Positions 32,179 through 41,529 of a DNA stretch of 64,000 nucleotides are shown here, one piece after another (positions within the stretch are counted from its first letter, which is position 1; each line of letters begins with the position of its first letter). A program made the translations under genes and the position numbers. The notes beneath the pieces are model-generated. The model saw nothing but the letters and a program-made list of their open reading frames with translations. It was not told the origin of the DNA and made no database searches. The stretch comes from PALSA-968 sp964387075 (GTDB lineage Bacteria; Bacteroidota; Bacteroidia; B-17B0; Aurantibacillaceae), in NCBI GenBank assembly GCA_964387075.1, contig CAYLVB010000008.1:62001-126000 (forward strand), in the 5' to 3' direction.

Positions 32179-34293
32179 TCAGGGATGTTTCTTTTTGAAA
32201 CCGGCTATCGCCCCATTAAGCCAATTCTTGAAAACGGCGAGGTCGCGGCCGGTGTCGTAGCCGATGCCGCTGTTGCTCAGAAGGCTTTCGTCGTGATCTA
32301 CGATCACGTAATAAGGCTGCGAACTTATTTTGTAGCGTGTATCCTGCATGTATCCCCAGCGCAGCCCTTGTGTTTCCAAAACCACTTTATCGCCTTCCCA
32401 CTCAACTTCTTTTTGTTCTGCCGCAGGTAATTTCTCGCGGTCGTCCACAAAAAGAGAAACGATCACCACGTCGTTGGTCATTATGTTTTTCACTTCCGGG
32501 TCGGGCCACACGTAATCTTCCATCTTGCGGCAATTGGCGCAGGCGTGCCCGGTGAAATCGATGAGCAAAGGTTTTTTCACTTCCTTGGCGTACGCGAGAG
32601 CGCTTTCGTAATCGTTATGGAATACTTTTATTCCCTGCGGGCCGTCTACCATTTTAGCGGCGAGGGAAGAGCCTCCAGTACCGTTTGTAACCACAACATT
32701 GGTTTGCTGTTTCCATTCGGAATACGTAGTGGGCGGAGTAATACCGCTCAGCAAATTAAGCGGCGCGCCCCATAAGCCGGGGATCATGTAAACCGAGAAT
32801 GCAAATGCGATGATGGCGAAGAACAAACGCGGAATAGAAAGATAAGGCATGGGAGAGTCGTGCGAAAGCTTTATCCAGCCCATCAAATAAACACCGGTAA
32901 TGGCGAAGAGAATGATCCAGAGAACAAGAAAAACCTCGCGCGTTAAAATGTGCGCCTGGTAAACAAGATCTGCGTTAGACGCGAATTTCAAAGCGAGAGC
33001 AAGCTCCAGTAATCCTAATGTAACTTTTATGGTATTGAGCCATCCGCCCGATTTGGGCATGCTGTTGAGCCAGCTCGGTACAATAGCGAATAAGCCGAAA
33101 GGCAAGGCAAAACCAAAGCCAAACCCGAGGAAACCAAAGAGTGGTCCCGAGGGACAATCGGTCACTAAGGGAAGAAGCGTGCCTATAAAAATTCCGGTAC
33201 ACGAGAAGGAAACGATAGAGAGCGTGGTTGCCATGAAGAAAATACCAAGCCAGCCTCCTTTATCGCCCTTGGAATCCATTTTGTTTACCCAACTGTTTGG
33301 CAGGGTAATTTCAAACGCACCCAGAAAGCTGATACCGAAAATAACCAGGATCAAAAAGAAAATAATGTTGAATGTAGCGCTTGATGCAATGGCATTAAGA
33401 GCCGTAACGCCAAATACTGCCGTGATGATAAGGCCAAGCGCAGTAAAGATCCCGGCAATAGAAAGCATGAAGAACATAGACTCTTTAATGGCCGAACTCC
33501 GTTTTTTGTTCCGCTTTAAAAAGAAGCTTACGTTCATGGGTATCATTGGAAAAACGCAGGGAGTAAGCAGTGCGCCAAAACCCAGCGCGAAGCCTTTCAG
33601 CAATTTCACCCACCAGGGAGTATCACAGGTTATATCGCCGGCATTGGCCGTAACATTTGGTGTTGCAGCAGCGGTTGACTGCGTAACAGAACCCGTATCT
33701 TTTTTGGTAGTATTAACTTTGCCTTTTGAAGCCCAGGCTGCCGCTATCGCCGCCGAATCGCAATCACCTGTTGCCGCAGTTGTTTGCGTAGTGGGTGTTT
33801 TTCCTATAATTTCAATTGAGAATTTTTTGGAAGGCTGGAACTGTGAACATTTAGAATCCGTACAGAACTGGCAGAAAAATGTACCGGTTATTTTTGTGGT
33901 GAACTCTGTTTTTAATTTAATGCGCTGGGTAAAAGTGGCCGTGTGTTCAAAATACAATACATCAATTTCAAAAACCTTGTCAAATTCCTTAACACCTTTA
34001 CTTTCTTTGGCTTTTCCCACCAATTCGTAATCGGCCGACTTGTTAAAAGTGATCTCGGTAGCGTTAGGACAGGTAAGATCTTTTTTCGGATCATCGCAAT
34101 CCGGGTTGCGCTCCTGAGAATAGATGTGCCAGCCGTCTTCTATCGTAGTTGTAAACACAATATCATATTCGGTGGCCGAAATTTTCTTCGCTTCGGTCTT
34201 TAAAGTAACAGGATACGTTTCCTGGGCAAATACACCCAAAGAAAGAACCATTCCAAATAAACTGAAGAGTGACCTGAAAACAGCTTTTCTCAT
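32179..34293 (-). CDS. Thiol:disulfide interchange protein DsbD family
   Basis: Inner-membrane protein of 704 residues that moves electrons from cytosolic thioredoxin to the periplasm. Signal peptide (about 1-23); N-terminal DsbD-alpha-like domain (about 25-160) with a CQFC motif; a central CcdA-like membrane domain (about 225-500) with cysteines in LTPCVFPMIP and SFSCTGIFIG; and a C-terminal thioredoxin-like domain with GHACANCRKMEDYV (CxxC). All three redox pairs are present, so it looks functional. It is divergent from sdhC. Nearby cysteine-rich exported proteins may be clients, by inference only. Confidence 0.92.
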   Translation of the reverse strand: MRKAVFRSLFSLFGMVLSLGVFAQETYPVTLKTEAKKISATEYDIVFTTTIEDGWHIYSQERNPDCDDPKKDLTCPNATEITFNKSADYELVGKAKESKGVKEFDKVFEIDVLYFEHTATFTQRIKLKTEFTTKITGTFFCQFCTDSKCSQFQPSKKFSIEIIGKTPTTQTTAATGDCDSAAIAAAWASKGKVNTTKKDTGSVTQSTAAATPNVTANAGDITCDTPWWVKLLKGFALGFGALLTPCVFPMIPMNVSFFLKRNKKRSSAIKESMFFMLSIAGIFTALGLIITAVFGVTALNAIASSATFNIIFFLILVIFGISFLGAFEITLPNSWVNKMDSKGDKGGWLGIFFMATTLSIVSFSCTGIFIGTLLPLVTDCPSGPLFGFLGFGFGFALPFGLFAIVPSWLNSMPKSGGWLNTIKVTLGLLELALALKFASNADLVYQAHILTREVFLVLWIILFAITGVYLMGWIKLSHDSPMPYLSIPRLFFAIIAFAFSVYMIPGLWGAPLNLLSGITPPTTYSEWKQQTNVVVTNGTGGSSLAAKMVDGPQGIKVFHNDYESALAYAKEVKKPLLIDFTGHACANCRKMEDYVWPDPEVKNIMTNDVVIVSLFVDDREKLPAAEQKEVEWEGDKVVLETQGLRWGYMQDTRYKISSQPYYVIVDHDESLLSNSGIGYDTGRDLAVFKNWLNGAIAGFKKKHP

Positions 34294-34387
34294 AAAGACT
34301 TGTGGGCCATAAAGGTACGAAATTACCCCGTAAACAGACCTTTTGCCTCTTTTATTATTAGGTTTTGATAAATGCTTTGCCTTTTAC

Positions 34388-34418
34388 TTTGAATTTCGGG
34401 TCCTCACGGTTACATTTG
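34388..34418 (+). promoter_or_regulatory. sdhCAB promoter
   Basis: TTTG at 34388-34391, 19-bp spacer, TACATTTG at 34411-34418: the best full match to the Bacteroidota promoter in the window. The transcript would begin about 15 nt before the sdhC ATG. Confidence 0.75.
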
Positions 34419-34439
34419 CAGGGTTAAGCAACCAAAATT

Positions 34440-35105
34440 ATGAGCAAAGAAAACTTTCTTACATCCTCCATCGGGAAAAAAGTCGTCGTGTCCTTAAGCG
34501 GCTTTTTTTTGATCTCTTTCCTGGTGGTGCACGTATCCATTAATTCCCTGATCTTTGTTAATGACGGGGGGTATACCTTTAACATGGCGGCCGGCTTCAT
34601 GGCCCACAACATTGTGATCCGGATCATGGAAGTAGGCCTTTTCCTCGGTCTTTTACTCCATATCATCCAGGCCTATATGGTTACCGTGCAAAATCAAAAA
34701 GCACGCCCGGTCAAATATGCTGTTACCAATGGGGCAGCCAACAGCAAATGGTACAGCCGCAACATGGCCATTCTGGGAAGCCTGCTGCTCATGTTCCTGG
34801 TGGTTCACTTAGGAAATTTTTGGGTGCCTACTAAAAAAGCGGTCTTCGCCAATGAAGAACATAACACCTTTGAAAGCATGAAAGTTGTTTTTGCCGAGTG
34901 GTATTTTGTGGCCATCTATCTATTGGGAGTTATTTCGCTGGCGTATCACCTAATGCACGGTTTTCCTTCGGCTTTTCAAACGCTGGGCATCAATCATAAA
35001 AAATACACTCCCGTAATTAAATTTTTGGGCGCGACCTTCGCGATCCTGGTTCCGCTGGCTTTCGCACTAATGCCCATCGCGATGTTCATGGGCTGGATAA
35101 AATAA
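34440..35105 (+). CDS. sdhC: Succinate dehydrogenase cytochrome b subunit
   Basis: Membrane anchor of complex II / fumarate reductase, 221 residues with five membrane segments, the single-subunit di-heme b558 type. MSKENFLTSSIGKKVVVSLSGFFLISFLVVHVSINS starts it; heme-ligand histidines are expected in LVVHVS, LLLHIIQAY, LVVHLGNFW and LAYHLMHGF. It passes electrons from the iron-sulfur subunit to menaquinone. First gene of sdhCAB, 25 bp before sdhA. Confidence 0.95.
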   Translation: MSKENFLTSSIGKKVVVSLSGFFLISFLVVHVSINSLIFVNDGGYTFNMAAGFMAHNIVIRIMEVGLFLGLLLHIIQAYMVTVQNQKARPVKYAVTNGAANSKWYSRNMAILGSLLLMFLVVHLGNFWVPTKKAVFANEEHNTFESMKVVFAEWYFVAIYLLGVISLAYHLMHGFPSAFQTLGINHKKYTPVIKFLGATFAILVPLAFALMPIAMFMGWIK

Positions 35106-35130
35106 TACTAATAAAGAATCTTTAAACGAT

Positions 35131-37119
35131 ATGGCTTCATCTCCAAAATTAAACGCAAGGATCCCCGAAGGACCGATCGACCAGAAATGGACGAAATATC
35201 GCTCTACGGTGCATCTCGTAAACCCTGCTAATAAACGCAGTCTCGAAGTGATCGTGGTAGGCTCCGGTCTTGCCGGCGCTTCAGCTGCAGCTTCTTTGGC
35301 CGAGATGGGATACAAGGTAAAAGTATTCTGCTTCCAGGATTCTCCGCGCCGCGCGCACTCCATCGCAGCACAGGGAGGTATCAACGCGGCAAAGAATTAC
35401 CAGAACGACGGTGACAGCGTGTACCGTCTTTTCTACGACACCATTAAAGGCGGCGACTACCGCGCACGCGAAGCAAACGTACATCGCTTATCAGAAGTAT
35501 CCGGAAGCATCATTGACCAATGCGTGGCGCAAGGCGTTCCCTTTGCCCGCGAATACGGCGGAACATTAAGCAATCGTTCTTTCGGCGGAACACAAGTACA
35601 ACGCACATTCTACGCGGCAGGACAAACCGGCCAGCAATTATTATTGGGCGCGTACTCAGCTTTGCAACGCCAGGTAGGCATGGGCGCCGTGAAATTATAC
35701 GCCCGTCACGAAATGTTAGACGTGGTGAACATCGACGGCAAATGCCGCGGTATCATCGCCCGCGACCTGATCAGCGGAAAGCTGGAAAGACATTTTGGGC
35801 ATGCGGTTCTGCTGTGCACCGGTGGATACGGAAACGTGTTCTATCTCTCTACAAACGCGATGGGAAGTAACGTAACAGCGGCATGGAAAGCACATAAAAA
35901 AGGAGCATTCTTCGGAAATCCCTGCTACACACAAATTCACCCAACCTGTATTCCTGTGAGTGGAGATCACCAATCGAAACTCACGTTGATGTCAGAATCA
36001 CTGCGTAACGATGGTCGCATCTGGGTTCCGAAAAAGAAAGACGATAACCGCCCGGCAAAAGATATTCCGGAAGAAGAAAGAGATTATTACCTGGAGCGCC
36101 GTTACCCGGCTTTCGGTAACCTGGTTCCCCGCGACGTAGCCTCGCGCGCTGCCAAAGAGCGTTGCGACGCCGGTTACGGTGTTGGAGCCAGCAAAATGGC
36201 TGTGTATCTTGATTTCGCTGCGAATACCGAGCGCTACGGAAAAATTGAGGCAAACAAACAGGGTTTGCATAACGCAAGCAAGGAAGAGATCATCCGTTTA
36301 GGAAAAGAAGTGGTGAAAGAGAAATACGGAAACCTGTTCGACATGTATAAACAGATCACCGGCGAGGATCCCTATGAAATTCCAATGCGCATCTATCCTG
36401 CTGTGCACTACACGATGGGCGGACTTTGGGTTGATTATAACCTGATGACAACTGTTCCCGGCTTGTACGCTTTAGGAGAAGCAAACTTCTCTGATCACGG
36501 TGCGAACCGTTTGGGAGCTTCTGCACTGATGCAAGGCCTGGCCGATGGATATTTTGTGATCCCATACACCATTGGAGATTATTTATCAGAAGAAATTCGC
36601 ACCAAATCCATTCCAACCGATAACGAAGCCTTTGTAAAAGCGGAAGCGGAAGTACAGGCGCGCCTGGATAAAATGATGAACATCAAAGGAACCAAGTCGG
36701 TAGATCATTTCCACAAACGCTTAGGCAAGATCATGTGGGATAAATGCGGCATGGGAAGAAATAAGGAAGGATTGACGCAGGCCATTGCAGAAATTCAAAA
36801 ACTGCGCGAAGAGTTCTGGAAGGATGTGCGTATTCCCGGCTCACAAAATGAGTTCAATCCTGAGTTAGAGAAGGCAGGCCGCGTGGCGGATTTCATTGAG
36901 TTGGGAGAGCTGATGTGTAAAGACGCGTTACATCGTAACGAAAGCTGTGGCGGACATTTCCGTGAAGAGTATCAAACACCGGATGGCGAAGCGATGCGTG
37001 ACGATGACAATTTCGCTTATGTAGCCGCATGGGAAATGAAGGATGTAGGCGATTGGGAATTGCACAAAGAGGAATTAAAATTCGAGAATATTAAGTTAGC
37101 ACAACGTAATTACGCGTAG
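35131..37119 (+). CDS. sdhA: Succinate dehydrogenase flavoprotein subunit
   Basis: FAD-containing catalytic subunit of 662 residues oxidising succinate to fumarate. The dinucleotide fold is VIVVGSGLAGASAAASLAEMG; RRAHSIAAQGGINAA contains the His expected to bind FAD covalently; the substrate-binding parts TQIHPTCIP and HYTMGGLWVDYN and the C-terminal capping helices (HRNESCGGHFREEYQT) are present. Bacteroidota-type long flavoprotein. It sits 3 bp before sdhB. Confidence 0.96.
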   Translation: MASSPKLNARIPEGPIDQKWTKYRSTVHLVNPANKRSLEVIVVGSGLAGASAAASLAEMGYKVKVFCFQDSPRRAHSIAAQGGINAAKNYQNDGDSVYRLFYDTIKGGDYRAREANVHRLSEVSGSIIDQCVAQGVPFAREYGGTLSNRSFGGTQVQRTFYAAGQTGQQLLLGAYSALQRQVGMGAVKLYARHEMLDVVNIDGKCRGIIARDLISGKLERHFGHAVLLCTGGYGNVFYLSTNAMGSNVTAAWKAHKKGAFFGNPCYTQIHPTCIPVSGDHQSKLTLMSESLRNDGRIWVPKKKDDNRPAKDIPEEERDYYLERRYPAFGNLVPRDVASRAAKERCDAGYGVGASKMAVYLDFAANTERYGKIEANKQGLHNASKEEIIRLGKEVVKEKYGNLFDMYKQITGEDPYEIPMRIYPAVHYTMGGLWVDYNLMTTVPGLYALGEANFSDHGANRLGASALMQGLADGYFVIPYTIGDYLSEEIRTKSIPTDNEAFVKAEAEVQARLDKMMNIKGTKSVDHFHKRLGKIMWDKCGMGRNKEGLTQAIAEIQKLREEFWKDVRIPGSQNEFNPELEKAGRVADFIELGELMCKDALHRNESCGGHFREEYQTPDGEAMRDDDNFAYVAAWEMKDVGDWELHKEELKFENIKLAQRNYA

Positions 37120-37122
37120 TAT

Positions 37123-37884
37123 ATGAGTGGAAACATGAATTTGACCTTAAAGGTCTGGAGACAAAAGAACAAAGACGCGAAAGGCTCTTTGGAAACTCAT
37201 AACGTAACCGGAATTTCTCCGGACATGTCATTCCTTGAAATGTTTGACGTGTTGAACGAAAAACTGATCAACGAAGGAAAAGAACCGATCGCATTCGATC
37301 ACGATTGTCGTGAAGGAATTTGCGGCATGTGTTCTATGTTCATCAATGGTCGCCCGCACGGGCCCAAGAGCGCTATCACAACTTGTCAATTGCACATGCG
37401 CAGTTTCAAGGATGGGGATACCATTGTTGTGGAGCCCTGGAGAAGTAAAGCTTTCCCGGTGATAAAGGATCTTGCCGTTGATCGTTCTTCTTTCGATCGC
37501 ATCATCGCCGCCGGCGGGTTCGTTTCTGTAAATACCGGAAATGCGAAAGACGCCAACAATATTTTGATCCCGAAACCGGATGCCGACGATGCTTTCAACG
37601 CAGCGGCCTGCATAGGTTGCGGAGCCTGTGTAGCTACCTGCAAAAATGGTTCTGCGATGTTGTTCGTGTCGGCAAAAGTTTCTCAGCTTGCTTTGCTGCC
37701 GCAGGGCAAGATTGAGAAGGAAGCACGCGTAATGAACATGGTCTCTCAAATGGATGAAGAAGGATTTGGTAATTGTACCAACACCGGTGCCTGCGAAATA
37801 GAATGCCCCAAAGAGATCTCTTTAGAGAACATTGCACGCCTGAACCGAGAGTATATCGGGGCCAAAGCCAAGTCGAAGGAATAA
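37123..37884 (+). CDS. sdhB: Succinate dehydrogenase iron-sulfur subunit
   Basis: Electron-transfer subunit of 253 residues. The plant-type [2Fe-2S] site is CREGICGMCSMF plus the Cys in TTCQLH; the ferredoxin-like [4Fe-4S] and [3Fe-4S] sites are in CIGCGACVATCKNG and NCTNTGACEIECPKEI. Last gene of the operon, closed by a terminator at 37910-37934. Confidence 0.96.
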   Translation: MSGNMNLTLKVWRQKNKDAKGSLETHNVTGISPDMSFLEMFDVLNEKLINEGKEPIAFDHDCREGICGMCSMFINGRPHGPKSAITTCQLHMRSFKDGDTIVVEPWRSKAFPVIKDLAVDRSSFDRIIAAGGFVSVNTGNAKDANNILIPKPDADDAFNAAACIGCGACVATCKNGSAMLFVSAKVSQLALLPQGKIEKEARVMNMVSQMDEEGFGNCTNTGACEIECPKEISLENIARLNREYIGAKAKSKE

Positions 37885-37909
37885 TCAAATAAATTTGATT
37901 TTCAATAGG

Positions 37910-37940
37910 TTAAGGGAGGTTTTGCCTCCCTTAATTATTT
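37910..37940 (+). terminator. sdhCAB terminator
   Basis: TTAAGGGAGG (37910-37919), loop TTTTG, CCTCCCTTAA (37925-37934): perfect 10-bp stem followed by TTATTT. Confidence 0.8.
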
Positions 37941-37971
37941 ATACGAATCGGCATATCCCTTAAAAAACCCG

Positions 37972-37979
37972 TATCTTTG
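37972..37979 (+). promoter_or_regulatory. -7 box TATCTTTG of panD
   Basis: Exact TAnnTTTG match. The transcript start would be within 2-3 nt of the panD ATG (37988), so the mRNA may be leaderless; the upstream GTG at 37979 overlaps the box and is unlikely to be the start. Confidence 0.55.
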
Positions 37980-37987
37980 TGCCCGCA

Positions 37988-38341
37988 ATGCAGATAGAAG
38001 TTTTAAAGAGCAAGATACACCGGGTAACCATTACCGAGGCCAACATCGATTATATAGGAAGTGTGACCATTGACGAAGATCTGATCGACGCAGCCGACCT
38101 GTGCGAGAACGAAAAAGTAGATGTGTACAATTACCGCAACGGCGAGCGTTTTCACACGTATGTGATCAAAGGCCAGCGCGGTTCAGGCATCATTTGTTTA
38201 AATGGCCCCGCCTCTCACAAAGTAAGCGTGGGCGATGAAATAATCATAGCCTCTTACGCGTTGATAGACTACAAGAACCGCAAAGAACATAAACCTGTGG
38301 TGATCTTCCCCGAGGCGGGCACCAATCGCTTAAAACAATAA
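37988..38341 (+). CDS. panD: Aspartate 1-decarboxylase
   Basis: Pyruvoyl enzyme making beta-alanine for pantothenate/CoA. 117 residues from MQIEVLKSKIHRVTIT. Self-cleavage occurs at Gly24-Ser25 (YIGSVTID), the same numbering as in E. coli; Lys9, Arg54 (NGERFHTY region) and the RGSGIICLNG substrate block are present. The downstream flippase begins 5 bp later. Confidence 0.95.
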   Translation: MQIEVLKSKIHRVTITEANIDYIGSVTIDEDLIDAADLCENEKVDVYNYRNGERFHTYVIKGQRGSGIICLNGPASHKVSVGDEIIIASYALIDYKNRKEHKPVVIFPEAGTNRLKQ

Positions 38342-38346
38342 TTTTT

Positions 38347-39375
38347 TTGGATAAAAAGCTAAAGTCCATATTGCAGTTCGTAATATTCACCGCAATAGGA
38401 GGGGGATTAGTCTGGCTGTCGATACATAACATTCCCGACAAGGATGTAGAGATCACAAAACTATCTTTTAAAAAGGCAGATTATACCATTGTTTTCATTT
38501 CTGCCGTTATCAGCATTCTTGCCCACGTTTTCAGGGCCTGGCGATGGAATTCCATGTTACAACCCCTGGGCCACAGCATTACATTTAAAAATTCGTTCGC
38601 TGCCGTGATGATCGGGTATGTAGTTAATTTCGCGATCCCGAGGGGCGGAGAATTCAGCCGCTGCGGTGTGGCCGCGCGTTACGAAAAAATTCCATTTGCT
38701 ACGGCATTGGGAACTGTGGTTACCGAGCGTATAGTAGACACGCTTCTTATGCTTGTTTTGTTCTTTATTACGTTAGCCGTTCAATTTAAGGAATTAACCG
38801 GCTTGGCAAACGAATATGTGTGGGCCCCCCTTTCAAAAAAATTTGCCGAATATGGTAACCTGGTCTATGTGGTGGCGATAGGGATGATGTCGTTCGTACT
38901 TTTCATCTTTGTTTTCAGGAAAAAAATAAAGGGCTTGCTCACAGGCAAACTGGGCTCTATTGTAAAGGGCTTTGGCGCGGGCATAGGTTCTGTAAAGAAT
39001 GTAAAGAGCCCGGCGCTGTTCATTTTTCAAAGCTTTCTTATTTGGTTCTGCTATTTTCTTAGTTTGTATGTTTGTTTCTGGTGCTTCGACGAGACGAAGG
39101 ACCTGGGTGTAAAACCTGCGCTGGTGGTTTTGTTATTGGGCACACTCGGGGTGGCAGTGAGCCCGGGCGGTATAGGACTTTACCAACTCATTTCAACGGG
39201 CGTACTCGCTTTTTATGGAGTGAGTAATGGGGTGGATACTTCTTTTCCCTGGATCGTATGGGGAGCTCAGTTTATTGCAATAATAATAATTGGAGGCTTG
39301 TGCTTTTTACTATTACCTTTGCTCAACCGCAATGCCGATGGACTACCGCAAAATATTGGAGCAAAAAATAGTTGA
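38347..39375 (+). CDS. Lysylphosphatidylglycerol synthase TM / flippase-like protein (TTG start)
   Basis: Integral membrane protein of 342 residues with about eight membrane segments (UPF0104/AglD-like, LPG_synthase_TM). Key blocks are ILAHVFRAWRWNSML, NFAIPRGGEFSRCG and GTLGVAVSPGGIGLYQ. No synthase domain is attached, so it is a flippase-like membrane half of unknown substrate. No ATG is available near the N-terminus; TTG 38347 gives MDKKLKSILQFVIF, which fits the family. It lies between panD and rfaE2, overlapping rfaE2 by 38 bp. Confidence 0.88.
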   Translation: MDKKLKSILQFVIFTAIGGGLVWLSIHNIPDKDVEITKLSFKKADYTIVFISAVISILAHVFRAWRWNSMLQPLGHSITFKNSFAAVMIGYVVNFAIPRGGEFSRCGVAARYEKIPFATALGTVVTERIVDTLLMLVLFFITLAVQFKELTGLANEYVWAPLSKKFAEYGNLVYVVAIGMMSFVLFIFVFRKKIKGLLTGKLGSIVKGFGAGIGSVKNVKSPALFIFQSFLIWFCYFLSLYVCFWCFDETKDLGVKPALVVLLLGTLGVAVSPGGIGLYQLISTGVLAFYGVSNGVDTSFPWIVWGAQFIAIIIIGGLCFLLLPLLNRNADGLPQNIGAKNS

Positions 39376-39835
39376 AAAACATCTCTTGAAGCAACGCATC
39401 AAAGTGTGGCGCGACATGTTCAACAAAAAGATCGTCTTTACCAATGGTTGTTTCGATATTCTGCATAAAGGCCATGTAGATTATTTAAGCGCGGCCCGCT
39501 CACTGGGCGATATACTCATCGTGGGTTTGAACACCGATGCTTCCGTAAAACGCCAGGGAAAATCTCCCGAACGTCCCATCAACAATCAACAATCTCGCGG
39601 GTTTATTTTAGCCGCCCTGCAGGTAGTTGATACCGTTGTGCTGTTTGATGAAGATACTCCTTACGAGCTGATCAAAATCGTGCAACCGGATGTTTTGGTA
39701 AAAGGTTCCGACTATAAACCCGAAAATATTGTGGGCGCGGATATTGTAAAGGCCCGGGGCGGAGAGATCCACACCATTGAACTTACCGAAGGGTTTTCTA
39801 CTACCGCGCTCTTGGGTAAGATCAAGCAAGCCTAA
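39338..39835 (+). CDS. rfaE2: D-glycero-beta-D-manno-heptose 1-phosphate adenylyltransferase
   Basis: Cytidylyltransferase-fold enzyme of 165 residues, the adenylyltransferase half of HldE as a separate protein. It makes ADP-heptose for the LPS core. TNGCFDILHKGHVDYL carries the HxGH motif, and the KGSDYKPENIVGADIV and TTALLGKI blocks complete the nucleotide site. The frame is open further upstream, but MDYRKILEQ at 39338 is the natural start; it overlaps the flippase gene by 38 bp. Confidence 0.88.
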   Translation: MDYRKILEQKIVEKHLLKQRIKVWRDMFNKKIVFTNGCFDILHKGHVDYLSAARSLGDILIVGLNTDASVKRQGKSPERPINNQQSRGFILAALQVVDTVVLFDEDTPYELIKIVQPDVLVKGSDYKPENIVGADIVKARGGEIHTIELTEGFSTTALLGKIKQA

Positions 39836-39998
39836 AAACCTTAGCCTACCGAAAAAAAAGCCCGATGCCTTGTGCATAGGCATGATCTTTTGTGCGATGA
39901 ACCGTAGCGGGATCAATGACCGTGCTTGAATCGCTAGCTGGACATTGCCTTTGTGTTAAAAAAAGATAAATTTAGGAAGTTCAGCCCGTTTTTAACGT

Positions 39999-40006
39999 TA
40001 AATTTG
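39999..40006 (+). promoter_or_regulatory. -7 box TAAATTTG before the GTG-started exporter
   Basis: Exact match 14 bp before GTG 40021. It supports the short N-terminus and the unusual start. The rest of 39836-39998 holds no gene. Confidence 0.5.
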
Positions 40007-40020
40007 GGTAATTCATACGT

Positions 40021-41529
40021 GTGGCAAACCCTCTTAAAAAACTGGCCGGACAAACCGCGATCTATGGGCTAAGTACCATTTTGCCCCGTGTTCTTAACTA
40101 CGCTCTTGTTCCGCTTTTCACTTATAAGTTCACCAATCCTGCCGACTTCGGTATCAACACCGAGATCTACGCCTATATCTCTTTCCTCAATGTGATCCTT
40201 ACCTATGGTATGGAGACCGCCTTCTTCAATTTCGTTACCAAAAATGAAAATAAGAACACGGTCTACAGCACCGCGCTGATCTCACTGTTAAGCACCACAG
40301 GCATTTTTATTTTGCTTGGATATTTTTCTTCGGGGGCCATTGCAGATAAGCTCGGGTACTCCAGCAATGTCAACTTTATACGCTGGATGATCCTCATCAT
40401 TGCTACCGATGCTATTATGGCCATTCCTTTTGCGCGTCTGCGTGCAGAGCAAAAGCCGCTACAATTCGCTTTCATAAAGACCGTCAACATTTTCGTGAAC
40501 ATTGGCATCACTGTCTTCTTCATTCACTTTTGCAAGGATGCTTACGAAGAAGACCTGGCCAATAACACAACCTCCACGCTTGGCAGGCTGTACGATCCAA
40601 ACATTGGTATAGGTTATGCTTTCCTGGCAAACCTGATTGCCAATTTTTTTTCATTGTTGCTTTTGGGGAAGCAATTCATTGGCATCTCCTACACCTTCGA
40701 TAAAAAACTCTGGGGAGAGATGATCCGATACGCGCTCCCGCTTTTAATTGTCGGGCTCGCAGGTATGATCAACGAGACATTCGATCGCATCATTCTCAAA
40801 AAACTGTTGCCCGCCGACGTGGGCATGCACGCGCTGGGTATTTACGGCGCCTGCTACAAGATCTCCATTCTCATGACCATTTTCAGGCAGGCCTTCCAAT
40901 ACGCCGCCGAGCCATTCTTCTTTTCGCATGCCAAACAGGAAGATTCGCGCAAGTTGAATGCGCTGGTGATGAAATATTTTATCATCACCTGTTCTTTCCT
41001 TTTCCTTGCAACCATGCTCAATATGCATTGGATAAAATATTTTATCAACAAGAATTACTGGGAAGGATTGGCCGTGGTGCCTGTGCTTTTGCTGGCCAAT
41101 TTATTTTTGGGTATATATTACAATCTGTCTGTCTGGTACAAACTTACCGGGCAAACCAGGTTCGGGGCAGTGATGACCATTTTTGGTGCGGTGATCACCC
41201 TTGCCGTTAACTTCCTGTTCATTCCCAAATTCAGCTACATGGCTTCGGCCTGGGCCACCTTTGCCTCTTATGGGAGCATGATGGTTGTATCGTATTTCCT
41301 GTGCCAAAAGTATTATCCAACCAGGTACAACATGCGCAGTTTTGTGTTCTTTTTCGGCTTCGCGCTGGCCTTTTATTTCGCTTCCCTCCTCTGGAAAGGC
41401 TCGTTCTCAAACGTATACCTCGAGGTGTCAATTAACAACATTTTATTGCTCATTTATTGCTGGCTGTTTATTAAATTTGAGCTCCCAAATCTGAAAAAGG
41501 CCAATGTTGCAGGTACGAATAGTCAATAA
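40021..41529 (+). CDS. Polysaccharide biosynthesis (Wzx-like, MATE/MVF superfamily) flippase
   Basis: Integral membrane protein of 502 residues with about 12-14 membrane segments. It starts NPLKKLAGQTAIYGLSTILPRVLNYALVPLFTYKF, typical for O-antigen or lipid-linked oligosaccharide flippases, and has the FDRIILKKLLP block in the middle. The start is GTG. It overlaps dut by 26 bp, so the gene pair is coupled. The transported lipid-linked sugar cannot be named. Confidence 0.9.
   Translation: MANPLKKLAGQTAIYGLSTILPRVLNYALVPLFTYKFTNPADFGINTEIYAYISFLNVILTYGMETAFFNFVTKNENKNTVYSTALISLLSTTGIFILLGYFSSGAIADKLGYSSNVNFIRWMILIIATDAIMAIPFARLRAEQKPLQFAFIKTVNIFVNIGITVFFIHFCKDAYEEDLANNTTSTLGRLYDPNIGIGYAFLANLIANFFSLLLLGKQFIGISYTFDKKLWGEMIRYALPLLIVGLAGMINETFDRIILKKLLPADVGMHALGIYGACYKISILMTIFRQAFQYAAEPFFFSHAKQEDSRKLNALVMKYFIITCSFLFLATMLNMHWIKYFINKNYWEGLAVVPVLLLANLFLGIYYNLSVWYKLTGQTRFGAVMTIFGAVITLAVNFLFIPKFSYMASAWATFASYGSMMVVSYFLCQKYYPTRYNMRSFVFFFGFALAFYFASLLWKGSFSNVYLEVSINNILLLIYCWLFIKFELPNLKKANVAGTNSQ

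Noticed and set aside
33029..34030. 333-codon open frame antisense to dsbD
   Set aside because: Its translation shows no domain and mirrors the dsbD codon pattern; DsbD is complete with all redox motifs on the other strand.
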